A stretch of 12,727 nucleotides of DNA. It comes from a bacterium. Its GTDB lineage: Bacteria; Actinomycetota; Acidimicrobiia; Acidimicrobiales; CATQHL01. The stretch covers positions 1 to 12,727 of the forward strand of contig JAPPKQ010000321.1 of the NCBI GenBank assembly GCA_028819945.1, given 5' to 3'. The notes under the pieces were generated by a model. It had not been told where the DNA came from, searched no databases, and saw nothing but the letters and a program-made list of their open reading frames with translations. The translations under genes were made by a program, and so were the position numbers. Of the stretch, positions 1 to 7,475 are shown piece by piece. Within the stretch, counting starts at the first letter, position 1. The number at the start of each line of letters is the position of its first letter.

Positions 1-570
1 GAGGACGTGTTCCTGGAGTTGCACGGCCGGCACCAGGGCGACAACGCGGCGCTGGCGCTGGCAACCTGCGAGGCGTTCTTCGACGCCCCGCTTCCCGCCG
101 AGGTCGTGAGCGAGGCGTTCGCCGGCGCCGGGCTGCCGGGGCGCCTGGAGGTCGTCGGGCGGGCGCCGCTGACCGTGGTCGACGGCGCGCACAACCCCGA
201 CGGGGCCTCCGCCGCCCGTATCGCGCTGGAGGAGGACTTCGCCGGCGCGGCCCGCACGCTGATGGTCATCGGCATGATGCGTGAGCGCGACCCGGAGCGG
301 ATGTTCTCCGAGATCGGCGCCGATCGTTGCGATCTCCTCGTCACCACCACCGCTCCGTCGCCCCGCGGCATCCCGGCGGGAGAACTGGCCCGAATCGCCG
401 GCGAGGCCGGCATCCGCTGCGAGGCCGTCGAGGATCCGGCCGCCGCCGTCCGGTGTGCCCGGGCGCAGGCGGACGACGGCGACCTGGTCTTCGTGTCGGG
501 CTCGCTCTACGTGGCCGGCGCGGCCCGCAGCGCCGAGACGATCGAGTCGGCCACCACTTGGAGCTTCTGA
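1..570 (+). CDS. folC: Folylpolyglutamate synthase / dihydrofolate synthase, C-terminal part
   Basis: The reading frame is open at the left edge, so this is the last 189 residues of a Mur-ligase-fold enzyme that adds glutamate to folates (and often dihydropteroate) in the cytoplasm using ATP. Visible family marks are HGRHQGDNAALALA near the start of the fragment, which is the end of the central ATPase domain, and VVDGAHNPDGA around residues 59-69, the conserved DGAHNP of the C-terminal glutamate-ligase domain. The C-terminal Rossmann-like region ends in a typical DLVFVSGSLYVAG segment. The P-loop lies outside the window. The gap to ndk is 110 bases. An order of folC followed by ndk is common in actinobacteria. 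The GTG at position 7 is internal, not the real start. MurC-F ligases share the fold, but the DGAHNP context and the ending favour FolC. Confidence 0.93.
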   Translation, partial: EDVFLELHGRHQGDNAALALATCEAFFDAPLPAEVVSEAFAGAGLPGRLEVVGRAPLTVVDGAHNPDGASAARIALEEDFAGAARTLMVIGMMRERDPERMFSEIGADRCDLLVTTTAPSPRGIPAGELARIAGEAGIRCEAVEDPAAAVRCARAQADDGDLVFVSGSLYVAGAARSAETIESATTWSF

Positions 571-626
571 CACCGCCGGAGGTGCCCGGTCGACGACGGA
601 GCACCCGGCACGGCGAGCGGCGCAGG

Positions 627-632
627 TAGCCT
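627..632 (+). promoter_or_regulatory. Possible -10 box upstream of ndk
   Basis: TAGCCT fits the TANNNT form of an actinobacterial sigma-A -10 element and sits 48 bases before the ndk start in the folC-ndk gap. No convincing -35 is present at 16-18 bases upstream, so this is a weak candidate for an ndk-hisS-aspS promoter. Confidence 0.22.
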
Positions 633-680
633 GCATCCTGGTCCCCGGGAGGGTGCCTCGGAGCGAATCGGAGCGGAACG

Positions 681-1094
681 ATGGGTGCAACGCTGGTGCT
701 GTGCAAGCCGGACGCGGTCGAGCGGGGCTTGGTCGGCGAGATCCTGGGCCGGTTCGAGCGCAAGGGGCTGCGGATCGCCGCGGCCCGGCTCCTCCGGATC
801 GACGCCGACCTGGCGGCACGCCACTACGCCGAGCACGTCGAGCGGCCGTTCTACCCCGAGCTGCGCGACTTCATCGGCCGCTCGCCGACGCTGGCCCTCG
901 TGCTGGAGGGGCCCGAGGAGACCTACGCCATCGTCCGCACGCTGATGGGCCCGACGAACCCTGCGGCCGCCCCACCGGGCACGATCCGCGGCGACTTCGG
1001 CCTGGAGGTCACCGAGAACCTCGTGCACGGCAGCGACAGCGAGGCCGCCGCGGCGCGGGAGATCGCCCTGTTCTTCGGTGACCTGGACGTCTGA
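681..1094 (+). CDS. ndk: Nucleoside diphosphate kinase
   Basis: This cytoplasmic enzyme moves the gamma-phosphate of ATP onto other nucleoside diphosphates through a phosphohistidine. The protein has 137 residues, the usual bacterial length. It begins with the classic LVLCKPDAVERGLVGEI segment containing the nucleotide-contacting Lys10. It carries RTLMGPTNP and PGTIRGDFG in the nucleotide-binding region, and NLVHGSDS around the catalytic His116. The ATG is preceded by GGAG at 670-673 with seven bases between, which supports this start. hisS begins five bases after the stop, so the two are probably cotranscribed. Nothing is missing or unusual. Confidence 0.97.
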   Translation: MGATLVLCKPDAVERGLVGEILGRFERKGLRIAAARLLRIDADLAARHYAEHVERPFYPELRDFIGRSPTLALVLEGPEETYAIVRTLMGPTNPAAAPPGTIRGDFGLEVTENLVHGSDSEAAAAREIALFFGDLDV

Positions 1095-1099
1095 GCGCC

Positions 1100-2398
1100 A
1101 TGTCACTGCAGGCGCCGCGGGGCACACGCGACATCCTGGCGCCGGAATCCGCCAGGCTCCGCGCCCTGGTTGACGCCTTCGCCACCTCTGCCGAACTGGG
1201 GGGTTACGGCCAGGTCCTCTCACCGATGTTCGAGCAGATCGAGGTCTTCCAGCGTGTGGGTGAGGCCACCGACATCGTCTCCAAGGAGATGTACGAGTTC
1301 CGGGACCCCGGTGACCGGCACCTGGCGCTGCGTCCCGAGTTGACCGCCTCGCTGGCCCGGGCCTTCGTGCAGCACCGCCCGGCCCTGCCGTGGAAGGCCT
1401 GGTACGAGGGCCCGCAGTTCCGCTACGAGAAGCCCCAGGCGGGCCGCTTCCGGCAGTTCAACCAGGTGGGCGCCGAGCTGTTCGGCAGTGATGATCCCCA
1501 AGCCGACGTGGACGTGATCGCACTGGCGTGGCGCTTCTGTACGGGTCTCGGCCTCCGGCAGCTGCGCCTCGTGGTGAACTCCCTGGGCGACCGCGCCGAC
1601 CGTGAGTCCTACCTGGCGGCGCTGGCCGCCTACTTCGAGGAGCGGGCGGGGGAGTTGTCGGCGCAGGGCCGCGAGACGCTGGGCCGCAACCCGCTGCGCC
1701 TGCTGGACTCCAAGCGCCCCGCGGACCGGGCCGTCACCTCCGGCGCCCCGGACATCGAGGACTACTGGAGCCCGGCGGCGGCCGAGCACTTCGCGGCGGT
1801 GCTGGCCGGACTGGAGGCGCTGGGCGTCACGTTCGAACGCAACCCCCGGCTGGTGCGCGGGCTGGACTACTACCGGCGCACCGCCTTCGAGCTGGCCTCC
1901 GATGCGCTCGACGGTGCCCAGGACGCAGTCGGCGGGGGCGGTCGCTACGACGGTCTGGTTGCCGATCTGGGCGGTCCGGAGGTACCGGGCGTGGGGTTCG
2001 CACTCGGCGTGGACCGCCTGCTGCTGGCCTGCGACGCCGAGGGCACCTTCCCGGCGCCTCCGGGTGCGGCGGACGTGTTCGTGGTGGACGTGACCGGCGG
2101 TCGACAAGCCACGCTGCTGGCCGAGGAGTTGCGCCGGGCGGGCATCCGGGTGGAGCGGGCCTTCGACGGCCGCTCCATGAAGGCGCAGATGAAGGCGGCG
2201 GACCGTTCCGGGGCGCGCTGGGCGCTGCTGGTCGGTGCCGACGAGTTGGCCGGCGGCGTGGTGTCGCTGCGCCGGATGCGCGGCCACGCGGCCGCCGAGG
2301 CGCCGGAGTCGGTCCAGCGGCGGATCCCCCGTGCCGGCATCGTCGAAGAGTTGGCCCGGCTGCTGGCCGAAGGTGCCGCAGAGGGGAGCGGGTCGTGA
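1100..2398 (+). CDS. hisS: Histidyl-tRNA synthetase
   Basis: Class IIa aminoacyl-tRNA synthetase of 432 residues that charges tRNA-His. In order one sees the N-terminal PRGTRDILAPES, motif 1 around residues 35-60, ALRPELTASLAR, motif 2 with YEGPQFRYEKPQAGRFRQFNQ, the histidine-specific RGLDYYRRTAFE near residue 253, a glycine-rich GGGGRYDGL, motif 3 GVGFALGVDRL, and a C-terminal anticodon-binding domain ending near residue 425. Length and motif order match the standard bacterial enzyme. HisZ is unlikely because all histidine-specific catalytic motifs are intact. The start ATG lies five bases after ndk with little Shine-Dalgarno, suggesting coupling to ndk. The stop overlaps the aspS start in a GTGA arrangement. 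Confidence 0.97.
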   Translation: MSLQAPRGTRDILAPESARLRALVDAFATSAELGGYGQVLSPMFEQIEVFQRVGEATDIVSKEMYEFRDPGDRHLALRPELTASLARAFVQHRPALPWKAWYEGPQFRYEKPQAGRFRQFNQVGAELFGSDDPQADVDVIALAWRFCTGLGLRQLRLVVNSLGDRADRESYLAALAAYFEERAGELSAQGRETLGRNPLRLLDSKRPADRAVTSGAPDIEDYWSPAAAEHFAAVLAGLEALGVTFERNPRLVRGLDYYRRTAFELASDALDGAQDAVGGGGRYDGLVADLGGPEVPGVGFALGVDRLLLACDAEGTFPAPPGAADVFVVDVTGGRQATLLAEELRRAGIRVERAFDGRSMKAQMKAADRSGARWALLVGADELAGGVVSLRRMRGHAAAEAPESVQRRIPRAGIVEELARLLAEGAAEGSGS

Positions 2399-4146
2399 AC
2401 GAGGCGAGAGGCCTGCGGACCCGCTACTGCGGCGAACTCGGCGCCGCCGACGCCGGCAGTCCCGTTGTCGTCTGCGGTTGGGTGGATCGGCGCCGCACCC
2501 ACGGCGAGCATCTGGCCTTCCTGGACGTGCGCGACCACACCGGCGTGGTGCAGTGCGTCGTGGACGAGCGCATCGACGCCCGCAGCGAGTACGTCGTGCG
2601 CGTCGCCGGGGTCGTGAGGGAGCGGCCCGAGGGCACCGCCAACCCGGCGCTGGCCACCGGCGAGATCGAGCTCGGCGACTGCAGCGTGGAGATTCTCAAG
2701 CGGGCCGAGCCGATACCGATCCCGCTGCAGGGCGACGTGGACGAGAACCTGCGCCTGCGCTACCGCTACCTTGACCTCCGCCGGGCGCGCATGCAGCGCA
2801 ACCTGCGCATCCGGGCCCGGGTCAACGCCGCCATCCGGGAGGCCATGGACGCGCAGGGATTCGTGGAGGTCGAGACCCCGATGCTCGTGGCCTCGACCCC
2901 CGAGGGGGCGCGCGACTTCGTCGTGCCCTCCCGGCTGCACCCGGGCAACTTCTACGCCCTGCCGCAGAGCCCGCAGCTCTTCAAGCAGCTGTGCATGGTG
3001 GGCGGCCTCGACCGCTACTACCAGATCGCCCGCTGCCTGCGCGACGAGGACCTGCGGGCCGACCGGCAGTTCGAGTTCATGCAGCTCGACGCCGAGGCCG
3101 CCTTCGTGGGCGCGGAGGAGGTCATCGACTTCATCACCACGGCCGTCAGCCACACGGTGGACGTGGTGACCGGCTCCCCCTTGGGCGAGGTGCCGATCAT
3201 CACCTGGAACGACGCCATGGACCGCTACGGCAGCGACAAGCCCGACACCCGCTTCGGCATGGAGTTGGTCGACTGCACCGACCTGTTCGCCGGCACGCAG
3301 GCCCGTGTCTTCCAGGTGCCCTGCGTCAAGGGGATCACGGTCGCCGGCGGGGCCGAGATGGGCCGCAACCGGATCGACGAACTGACAGCGTCGTGCAAAC
3401 GCTGGGGGGCCAAGGGTCTGGCGTGGTTCCGGCTGGCTGAAGGCGGCGAGGACGGTGCGCCGGCACTCGACGGGGCGCTCAGCAAGTTCATGTCACCCAC
3501 CGAGCAGGCGGCTCTGCCGCAGCGGCTGGGAGCGAGCGCCGGCGACATGATCATGCTCATCGCCGACGAGCGGTGGCTCGCTGACCGGGTGCTCGGCCTG
3601 CTGCGCCTGGAGCTTGGGCGCCCGCCGGTGAGCGAGGGCGGCCTGGCGCCGCTGTGGGTCGTGGAGTTCCCGCTGTTCGAGGACATCGACGAGGCGGGGA
3701 ACCCGCAACCCGCCCACCACCCGTTCACGATGCCGCATCCCGACGACCTGGACTACCTCGTGCGGGGAGGCGGCGAGTCGCTGCTGCGGGTGCGGTCGCA
3801 GGCCTACGACCTGGTGATCAACGGATGGGAACTGGGCTCGGGCAGCGTGCGGATCCACGACGCCGCCATTCAGAAGCAGGTGTTCGCGACCCTCGGCATC
3901 GACGCGGACGAGGTCGAGCGCCGGTTCGGATTCCTGCTGGAGGCGTTCGGCTACGGCGCCCCGCCGCATGCGGGCTTCGCCTTCGGCATCGACCGGCTGG
4001 CGGCCCTGCTGGCGGGGGAGGAGAACATCCGCGAGGTCATCGCCTTCCCCAAGACGCAGTCGGGCGCCGACCCGCTGACGAGCGCACCGAGTCTCGTCGA
4101 GCCTGCCCACCTGGCCGAACTCGGCCTCCGCCTCCGCCCCTCCTGA
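2395..4146 (+). CDS. aspS: Aspartyl-tRNA synthetase, probably non-discriminating (Asp/Asn)
   Basis: Class IIb synthetase of 583 residues with the bacterial-type layout: an N-terminal OB-fold anticodon-binding domain (about 1-105), the catalytic domain with TPEGARDF, FYALPQSPQLFKQL and motif 2 (CLRDEDLRADRQFEF), a GAD insertion domain (about 280-400), and motif 3 GFAFGIDRLAALL near residue 535. The GTG start overlaps the hisS stop by four bases and has GAGGGGAG upstream. In the OB fold the segment RRRTHG has His36 where E. coli has Leu30, and RPEGTAN has Gly80 where E. coli has Lys82. In Pseudomonas the corresponding His31 and Gly83 relax specificity so that tRNA-Asn is also charged with Asp. 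I infer the same here, with GatCAB expected elsewhere in the genome. Motif 2 differs slightly from E. coli (Leu for Phe, Phe for Pro). Confidence 0.96.
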   Translation: MNEARGLRTRYCGELGAADAGSPVVVCGWVDRRRTHGEHLAFLDVRDHTGVVQCVVDERIDARSEYVVRVAGVVRERPEGTANPALATGEIELGDCSVEILKRAEPIPIPLQGDVDENLRLRYRYLDLRRARMQRNLRIRARVNAAIREAMDAQGFVEVETPMLVASTPEGARDFVVPSRLHPGNFYALPQSPQLFKQLCMVGGLDRYYQIARCLRDEDLRADRQFEFMQLDAEAAFVGAEEVIDFITTAVSHTVDVVTGSPLGEVPIITWNDAMDRYGSDKPDTRFGMELVDCTDLFAGTQARVFQVPCVKGITVAGGAEMGRNRIDELTASCKRWGAKGLAWFRLAEGGEDGAPALDGALSKFMSPTEQAALPQRLGASAGDMIMLIADERWLADRVLGLLRLELGRPPVSEGGLAPLWVVEFPLFEDIDEAGNPQPAHHPFTMPHPDDLDYLVRGGGESLLRVRSQAYDLVINGWELGSGSVRIHDAAIQKQVFATLGIDADEVERRFGFLLEAFGYGAPPHAGFAFGIDRLAALLAGEENIREVIAFPKTQSGADPLTSAPSLVEPAHLAELGLRLRPS

Positions 4147-4160
4147 GTTCCGGCTTCCGC

Positions 4161-4230
4161 GTCATTCCGGCCCCCAGAGGTCATTCCGGCGGAGAGCCTG
4201 CCCCGGACTTGATCCGGGGCCGGAATCCAG
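4161..4230 (+). repeat. Palindromic extragenic repeat (REP-like) between aspS and rarA
   Basis: GTCATTCCGG occurs twice, at 4161-4170 and 4180-4189. The second copy starts a nested inverted repeat: ATTCCGGC (4183-4190) pairs with GCCGGAAT (4219-4226). Inside it, GCCCCGGA (4200-4207) pairs with TCCGGGGC (4213-4220) around a CTTGA loop; the two pairings share bases 4219-4220. No T-run follows, so it is not a clear terminator, although the hairpin could still affect readthrough into rarA. Repeats of this look (CCCCGGACTTGATCCGGGG core) are, from memory, dispersed in several bacterial genomes. Copy number here cannot be seen. Confidence 0.7.
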
Positions 4231-4283
4231 AAGAGGGCGACCTGGCCTGCAGCGCCGCCGGATATTCACCAGACTCGTAGCCG

Positions 4284-5612
4284 ATGGCCGACAGCCTGTT
4301 CGCCGACCGGGCCCGCCGCGAGGGGATACGCCGCCAGCCCTTGGCGGCCCGCCTGCGTCCCCGGACGCTCGACGGCATCGTGGGTCAGGACCACCTGGTG
4401 GGTCCGGGCGCCCCGCTGCGCCTGCTCATCGAGGCCGACAGGGTGTCGTCGCTGGTGCTGTGGGGCCCCGCCGGCACCGGCAAGACGACGATCGCCGAGG
4501 TCATCGCCGCAAGCACGGCCAAGGCGTTCGTGGCCCGCAGCGCCGTGTCGGCCACCGTCAAGGACGTGCGTGCCGAGTTGGCCGCGGCCACCCAGCGCCT
4601 GGGCGAGCACGAACAGGGCACCATCCTGTTCCTCGACGAGGTGCACCGCTTCAACAAGGCGCAGCAGGACGCCCTGCTCCCGGCGGTGGAGTCCGGGTTG
4701 ATCGTGCTGGTGGGGGCAACCACGGAGAACCCCTACTTCGAGGTGAACCCGCCGCTGCTGTCACGCTCGACGCTCTTCCGGTTGCACCCCCTCGACGATG
4801 AGGCCCTGGGAGTGTTGCTGCAGCGGGGCCTGGAGGCGACCGGCGCCGGCGCCGACCCCGACGCCCTGGAACACCTCGTGACGCGGGCGGGGGGCGACGG
4901 GCGTGCCGCCCTGGGCGCCCTGGAGGTGGCCGTCGCCCTCGCAGGCGAGCGCGGCGAGCCGCCCGAGGTGCGCCTCGCCGACGCCGAGGCCGCCGTGGAC
5001 GCGGCCGCCCTGGGTTACGGCGTCGACGACCACTACGACGTGATCAGCGCCTTCATCAAGAGCATCCGCGGCTCGGATCCCGACGCCGGTCTGTACTGGC
5101 TGGCGCGGATGCTGGAGGCCGGCGAGGATCCCCGGTTCGTGGCGCGGCGGCTGGTCATCCTGGCGTCGGAGGACGTGGGCATGGCCGACCCGCAGGGCGT
5201 GCTGGTGGCCGACGCCGCCGCCCGGGCCGTGGAGTACGTGGGGCTGCCCGAGGCCGGCCTGAACCTGGCGCACGCCGTCGTGTACCTGGCCACGGCCCCG
5301 AAGTCGAACCGGGTCACCGTCGCCCTGAGCCGGGCCCGCGAGGAGGTCCGCTCCCGCCGGGGCGAGGTGCCCCCGCATCTCCGCGACGCCCACTACCGGG
5401 GAGCGGAGGGACTGGGCCACGGAGAGGGCTACGAGTACCCCCACGACGACCCCCGCGGCTGGCGCCCCCAGCAGCACCGCCCCGAGGGGGCCGGCGGCGG
5501 CGTGTACTACGAGCCGTCGCCCCACGGCGTCGAGCAGGAGATCCACGACCGCTGGCTGCGCACCCGCCGGCAGCCGCCGCCGGGCGAGGAACCCGAGGGC
5601 CCCGCGCGGTGA
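4284..5612 (+). CDS. rarA: Replication-associated recombination protein A (RarA/MgsA), AAA+ ATPase
   Basis: A 442-residue clamp-loader-like AAA+ ATPase that acts at stalled replication forks as a homotetramer with single-strand DNA-binding protein. The N-terminal PLAARLRPRTLDGIVGQDHLVG is the family signature. Walker A is GPAGTGKTT (about residues 60-68), Walker B with the DEVH box is ILFLDEVHRFNK (about 114-125), sensor 1 is VLVGATTENPYFEVN, and the arginine finger region is LLSRSTLF. The C-terminal tetramerisation region contains HYDVISAFIKSIRGSDPDA and ARRLVILASEDVG. It ends in the usual GYEYPHDDPRGW and YYEPSPHGVE, so it is full length. The Shine-Dalgarno is poor, but the protein starts at the expected place. 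It lies 137 bases after aspS, with the palindromic repeat in between. RuvB is excluded by the C-terminal domain. Confidence 0.95.
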   Translation: MADSLFADRARREGIRRQPLAARLRPRTLDGIVGQDHLVGPGAPLRLLIEADRVSSLVLWGPAGTGKTTIAEVIAASTAKAFVARSAVSATVKDVRAELAAATQRLGEHEQGTILFLDEVHRFNKAQQDALLPAVESGLIVLVGATTENPYFEVNPPLLSRSTLFRLHPLDDEALGVLLQRGLEATGAGADPDALEHLVTRAGGDGRAALGALEVAVALAGERGEPPEVRLADAEAAVDAAALGYGVDDHYDVISAFIKSIRGSDPDAGLYWLARMLEAGEDPRFVARRLVILASEDVGMADPQGVLVADAAARAVEYVGLPEAGLNLAHAVVYLATAPKSNRVTVALSRAREEVRSRRGEVPPHLRDAHYRGAEGLGHGEGYEYPHDDPRGWRPQQHRPEGAGGGVYYEPSPHGVEQEIHDRWLRTRRQPPPGEEPEGPAR

Positions 5613-5615
5613 TCG

Positions 5616-5635
5616 TGGTGGCCGCGGCGCCACCA
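5616..5635 (+). terminator. Stem-loop just after rarA, possible weak terminator
   Basis: TGGTGGC (5616-5622) pairs perfectly with GCCACCA (5629-5635) around a six-base CGCGGC loop, starting three bases after the rarA stop. No T-rich tract follows, so an intrinsic terminator is only a guess; high-GC actinobacteria often lack the T-run. Confidence 0.35.
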
Positions 5636-5706
5636 TGCACGAACAGCTGCCGGGTCGGGCCTACTGTCAGGCTGCGCCGGAGTCCGATGGAGCGTCGTAG
5701 GAGCAC

Positions 5707-7458
5707 TTGTTGAGAGTTCGACTCGATCCGATGCGCTTCGGCTCCTGGTATCGCCGGGTCTCTCGATACCCGATGCGCTTCGGCTCCTGGTATCGCCGGG
5801 TCTCTCGATACCCGATGCGGAGGCCGTTTTCCCGCGGCTCGGTGGCGCTGCTCGCCGTGCTGGCAGCGGTCCTCCTGGGAGTGGTGCTGTCCGACTCGCC
5901 CGGGAGCGAGGTTTCGGGGGGTGCGCGCACAGCGGAGGCGCCGGAGGCGCCGGCGCCCTCCCGGGCCAGCCCGACCCCGGCCGGAGTAACCGGGCAGGAC
6001 GCATCGACGCGAGGGGTCGGCCGGTCCGCCGCCGAGGACCCGACGTCACAGTCGCTGGTGCCGAGCACCGCCGCGTCCGCCGGGGCCGAGCGCCGCTGCG
6101 CACCGCGCGCTCCGGAGGGGCTTCAGATCAGCGACACCTCGCCTTCGGCGGCCGCTGTCGAGCTGTCGCAGGCGATGTACGACTGCGCGCACGAGGTCGG
6201 TCTGGCGTTCGCCGATGATCCCGATGCGATCTCGACCCTGCTGTCCCGCGGGCTTCGCGGTCCGCTGCTGCTGGTCGGCTCCCTCTTCGACGTCCGTCTG
6301 GCGAATGAGGTCAGGCGCCTCGCCCCGGAGCGGATCGTGGCTGCGGGATTCGACGAGCGGGGCCTTCCCCGCACCTTCGTCGGCTTCGCCTTCGAACCGG
6401 TGCCCGTGGATCAGCAGGCGACGTTCGCGCCGCCCGACGCGCCCTACGACCGCCTGTGGATCGTCGACGACGCCGAGGTGGCCGCGCCGTTGGCGGCTCT
6501 CGGCCAGCGGATCGGCGTCGGGGTGATCGCTGCGCCCGCTGACTTGCGGGCGGCGTCGGTGGAGGCGAGGGAGACGATCGCGGCGGCTGCGGAGGTGGAA
6601 TTCCTGTCGGACTTCGGTGAGGACGCGGCATGGCAACTCGACGTCATCCGCCGGGGCGATGAGATACCCGGCGGCGGTCTGGTCATGTTCGGATCCGAGC
6701 CCCGTCGCCGCTTCGTGGCCATGTACGGCCATCCGGCGTCGCGAGGTCTCGGCGTGCTGGGAGAGCAGGGTCCCGCGGAGGCTGTCGAACGTCTCAGATC
6801 CATCGCCGCCGGCTACGACGCGGACGGCTCAGTCGTCGTCGGAACCTTCGAGATCATCACCACCGTGGCGTCGGCCGCCCCCGGGCCGGCGGGGGACTAT
6901 TCGAGTCTGACCGCCCTGGATGTGATCAGGCCATGGGTCGATATGGCGGCCGCCAACGGCCTGTACGTGGTCCTGGATCTGCAGCCGGGACGGACCGACT
7001 TCCTGACCCAGGCGAAGATCTACGAGGAGTTCCTCCGCCTTCCCCATGTCGGGCTCGCCCTGGATCCGGAGTGGAGGCTCAAGCCGAACCAGTTCCACAT
7101 GGTCCAGGTCGGCTCGGTTGACGCGGCGGAGATCAACCAGGTCTCGGAGTGGCTGGCCGCTCTCGTGCGTGAGGAGGCGCTGCCCCAGAAGCTGCTCGTC
7201 ATCCACCAGTTCCATTACGACATGATCACTGACCGTCATCGGATCGAGACCCCTCCCGAGGTCGCGGTGCTGATCCACATGGACGGTTTCGGCAGTCCAG
7301 GAACCAAGCAGGACACCTGGAACAGGTTGACCGCGCCCGCCGACGCCGACGGGTTCTACTGGGGCTGGAAGAACTTCTATGACGAGGACATACCGATGGT
7401 CGGCCCGGAGTACGTGCTGAACCTCACCCCGACGCCGCTCTTCGTCTCGTTCCAATAG
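5707..7458 (+). CDS. Membrane-anchored or secreted conserved protein of unknown function
   Basis: The first about 36 residues are encoded by a 42-base tandem repeat (PMRFGSWYRRVSRY twice). A hydrophobic segment follows (about residues 45-61 of the long form), then a Pro/Ala/Thr-rich stretch (about 70-125), then a roughly 450-residue exported region. That region has a first half with LLVGSLFDVRLANEVRRL and a second half with YGHPASRGLGVLGEQ, TFEIITTVAS, YVVLDLQPGRTDFLTQA, VGLALDPEWRL, LLVIHQFHYDMI and LIHMDGFG. These look like successive beta strands of a TIM-barrel, glycoside-hydrolase-like fold, and I recall similar actinobacterial proteins without known function. Only two Cys are visible (in RRCAPR and YDCAHE). 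The TTG at 5707 or 5710 has AGGAG at 5699-5703; ATG at 5815 would drop the repeat but has no Shine-Dalgarno. Catalytic activity is not established. Confidence 0.8.
   Translation: MLRVRLDPMRFGSWYRRVSRYPMRFGSWYRRVSRYPMRRPFSRGSVALLAVLAAVLLGVVLSDSPGSEVSGGARTAEAPEAPAPSRASPTPAGVTGQDASTRGVGRSAAEDPTSQSLVPSTAASAGAERRCAPRAPEGLQISDTSPSAAAVELSQAMYDCAHEVGLAFADDPDAISTLLSRGLRGPLLLVGSLFDVRLANEVRRLAPERIVAAGFDERGLPRTFVGFAFEPVPVDQQATFAPPDAPYDRLWIVDDAEVAAPLAALGQRIGVGVIAAPADLRAASVEARETIAAAAEVEFLSDFGEDAAWQLDVIRRGDEIPGGGLVMFGSEPRRRFVAMYGHPASRGLGVLGEQGPAEAVERLRSIAAGYDADGSVVVGTFEIITTVASAAPGPAGDYSSLTALDVIRPWVDMAAANGLYVVLDLQPGRTDFLTQAKIYEEFLRLPHVGLALDPEWRLKPNQFHMVQVGSVDAAEINQVSEWLAALVREEALPQKLLVIHQFHYDMITDRHRIETPPEVAVLIHMDGFGSPGTKQDTWNRLTAPADADGFYWGWKNFYDEDIPMVGPEYVLNLTPTPLFVSFQ
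5728..5819 (+). repeat. 42-base tandem direct repeat with internal palindrome
   Basis: Two exact 42-base copies (5728-5769 and 5770-5811) plus the first eight bases of a third (5812-5819). Each copy begins CCGATGCGCTTCGGCTCC and contains GGTATCG (5747-5753) pairing with CGATACC (5764-5770) around a ten-base spacer. The same inverted repeat recurs 42 bases later. Because 42 is divisible by three, the frame of the 5707 gene stays open. It resembles the dispersed extragenic hairpin repeats of actinobacteria more than ordinary coding sequence. Confidence 0.9.
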
Positions 7459-7475
7459 GCACTCCAAGGAGCGAG

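Noticed and set aside
581..611. Inverted repeat after folC as a terminator
   Set aside because: Only five paired bases (GGTGC with GCACC) around a 15-base loop, with no T-run.
5662..5667. TACTGT as a possible -10 box for the 5707 gene
   Set aside because: It fits TANNNT, but there is no -35 at the right distance. This alone is too weak to list.
5728..5819. Short CRISPR array
   Set aside because: The copies are directly adjacent with no spacers, and there are no cas genes. It is a tandem repeat.
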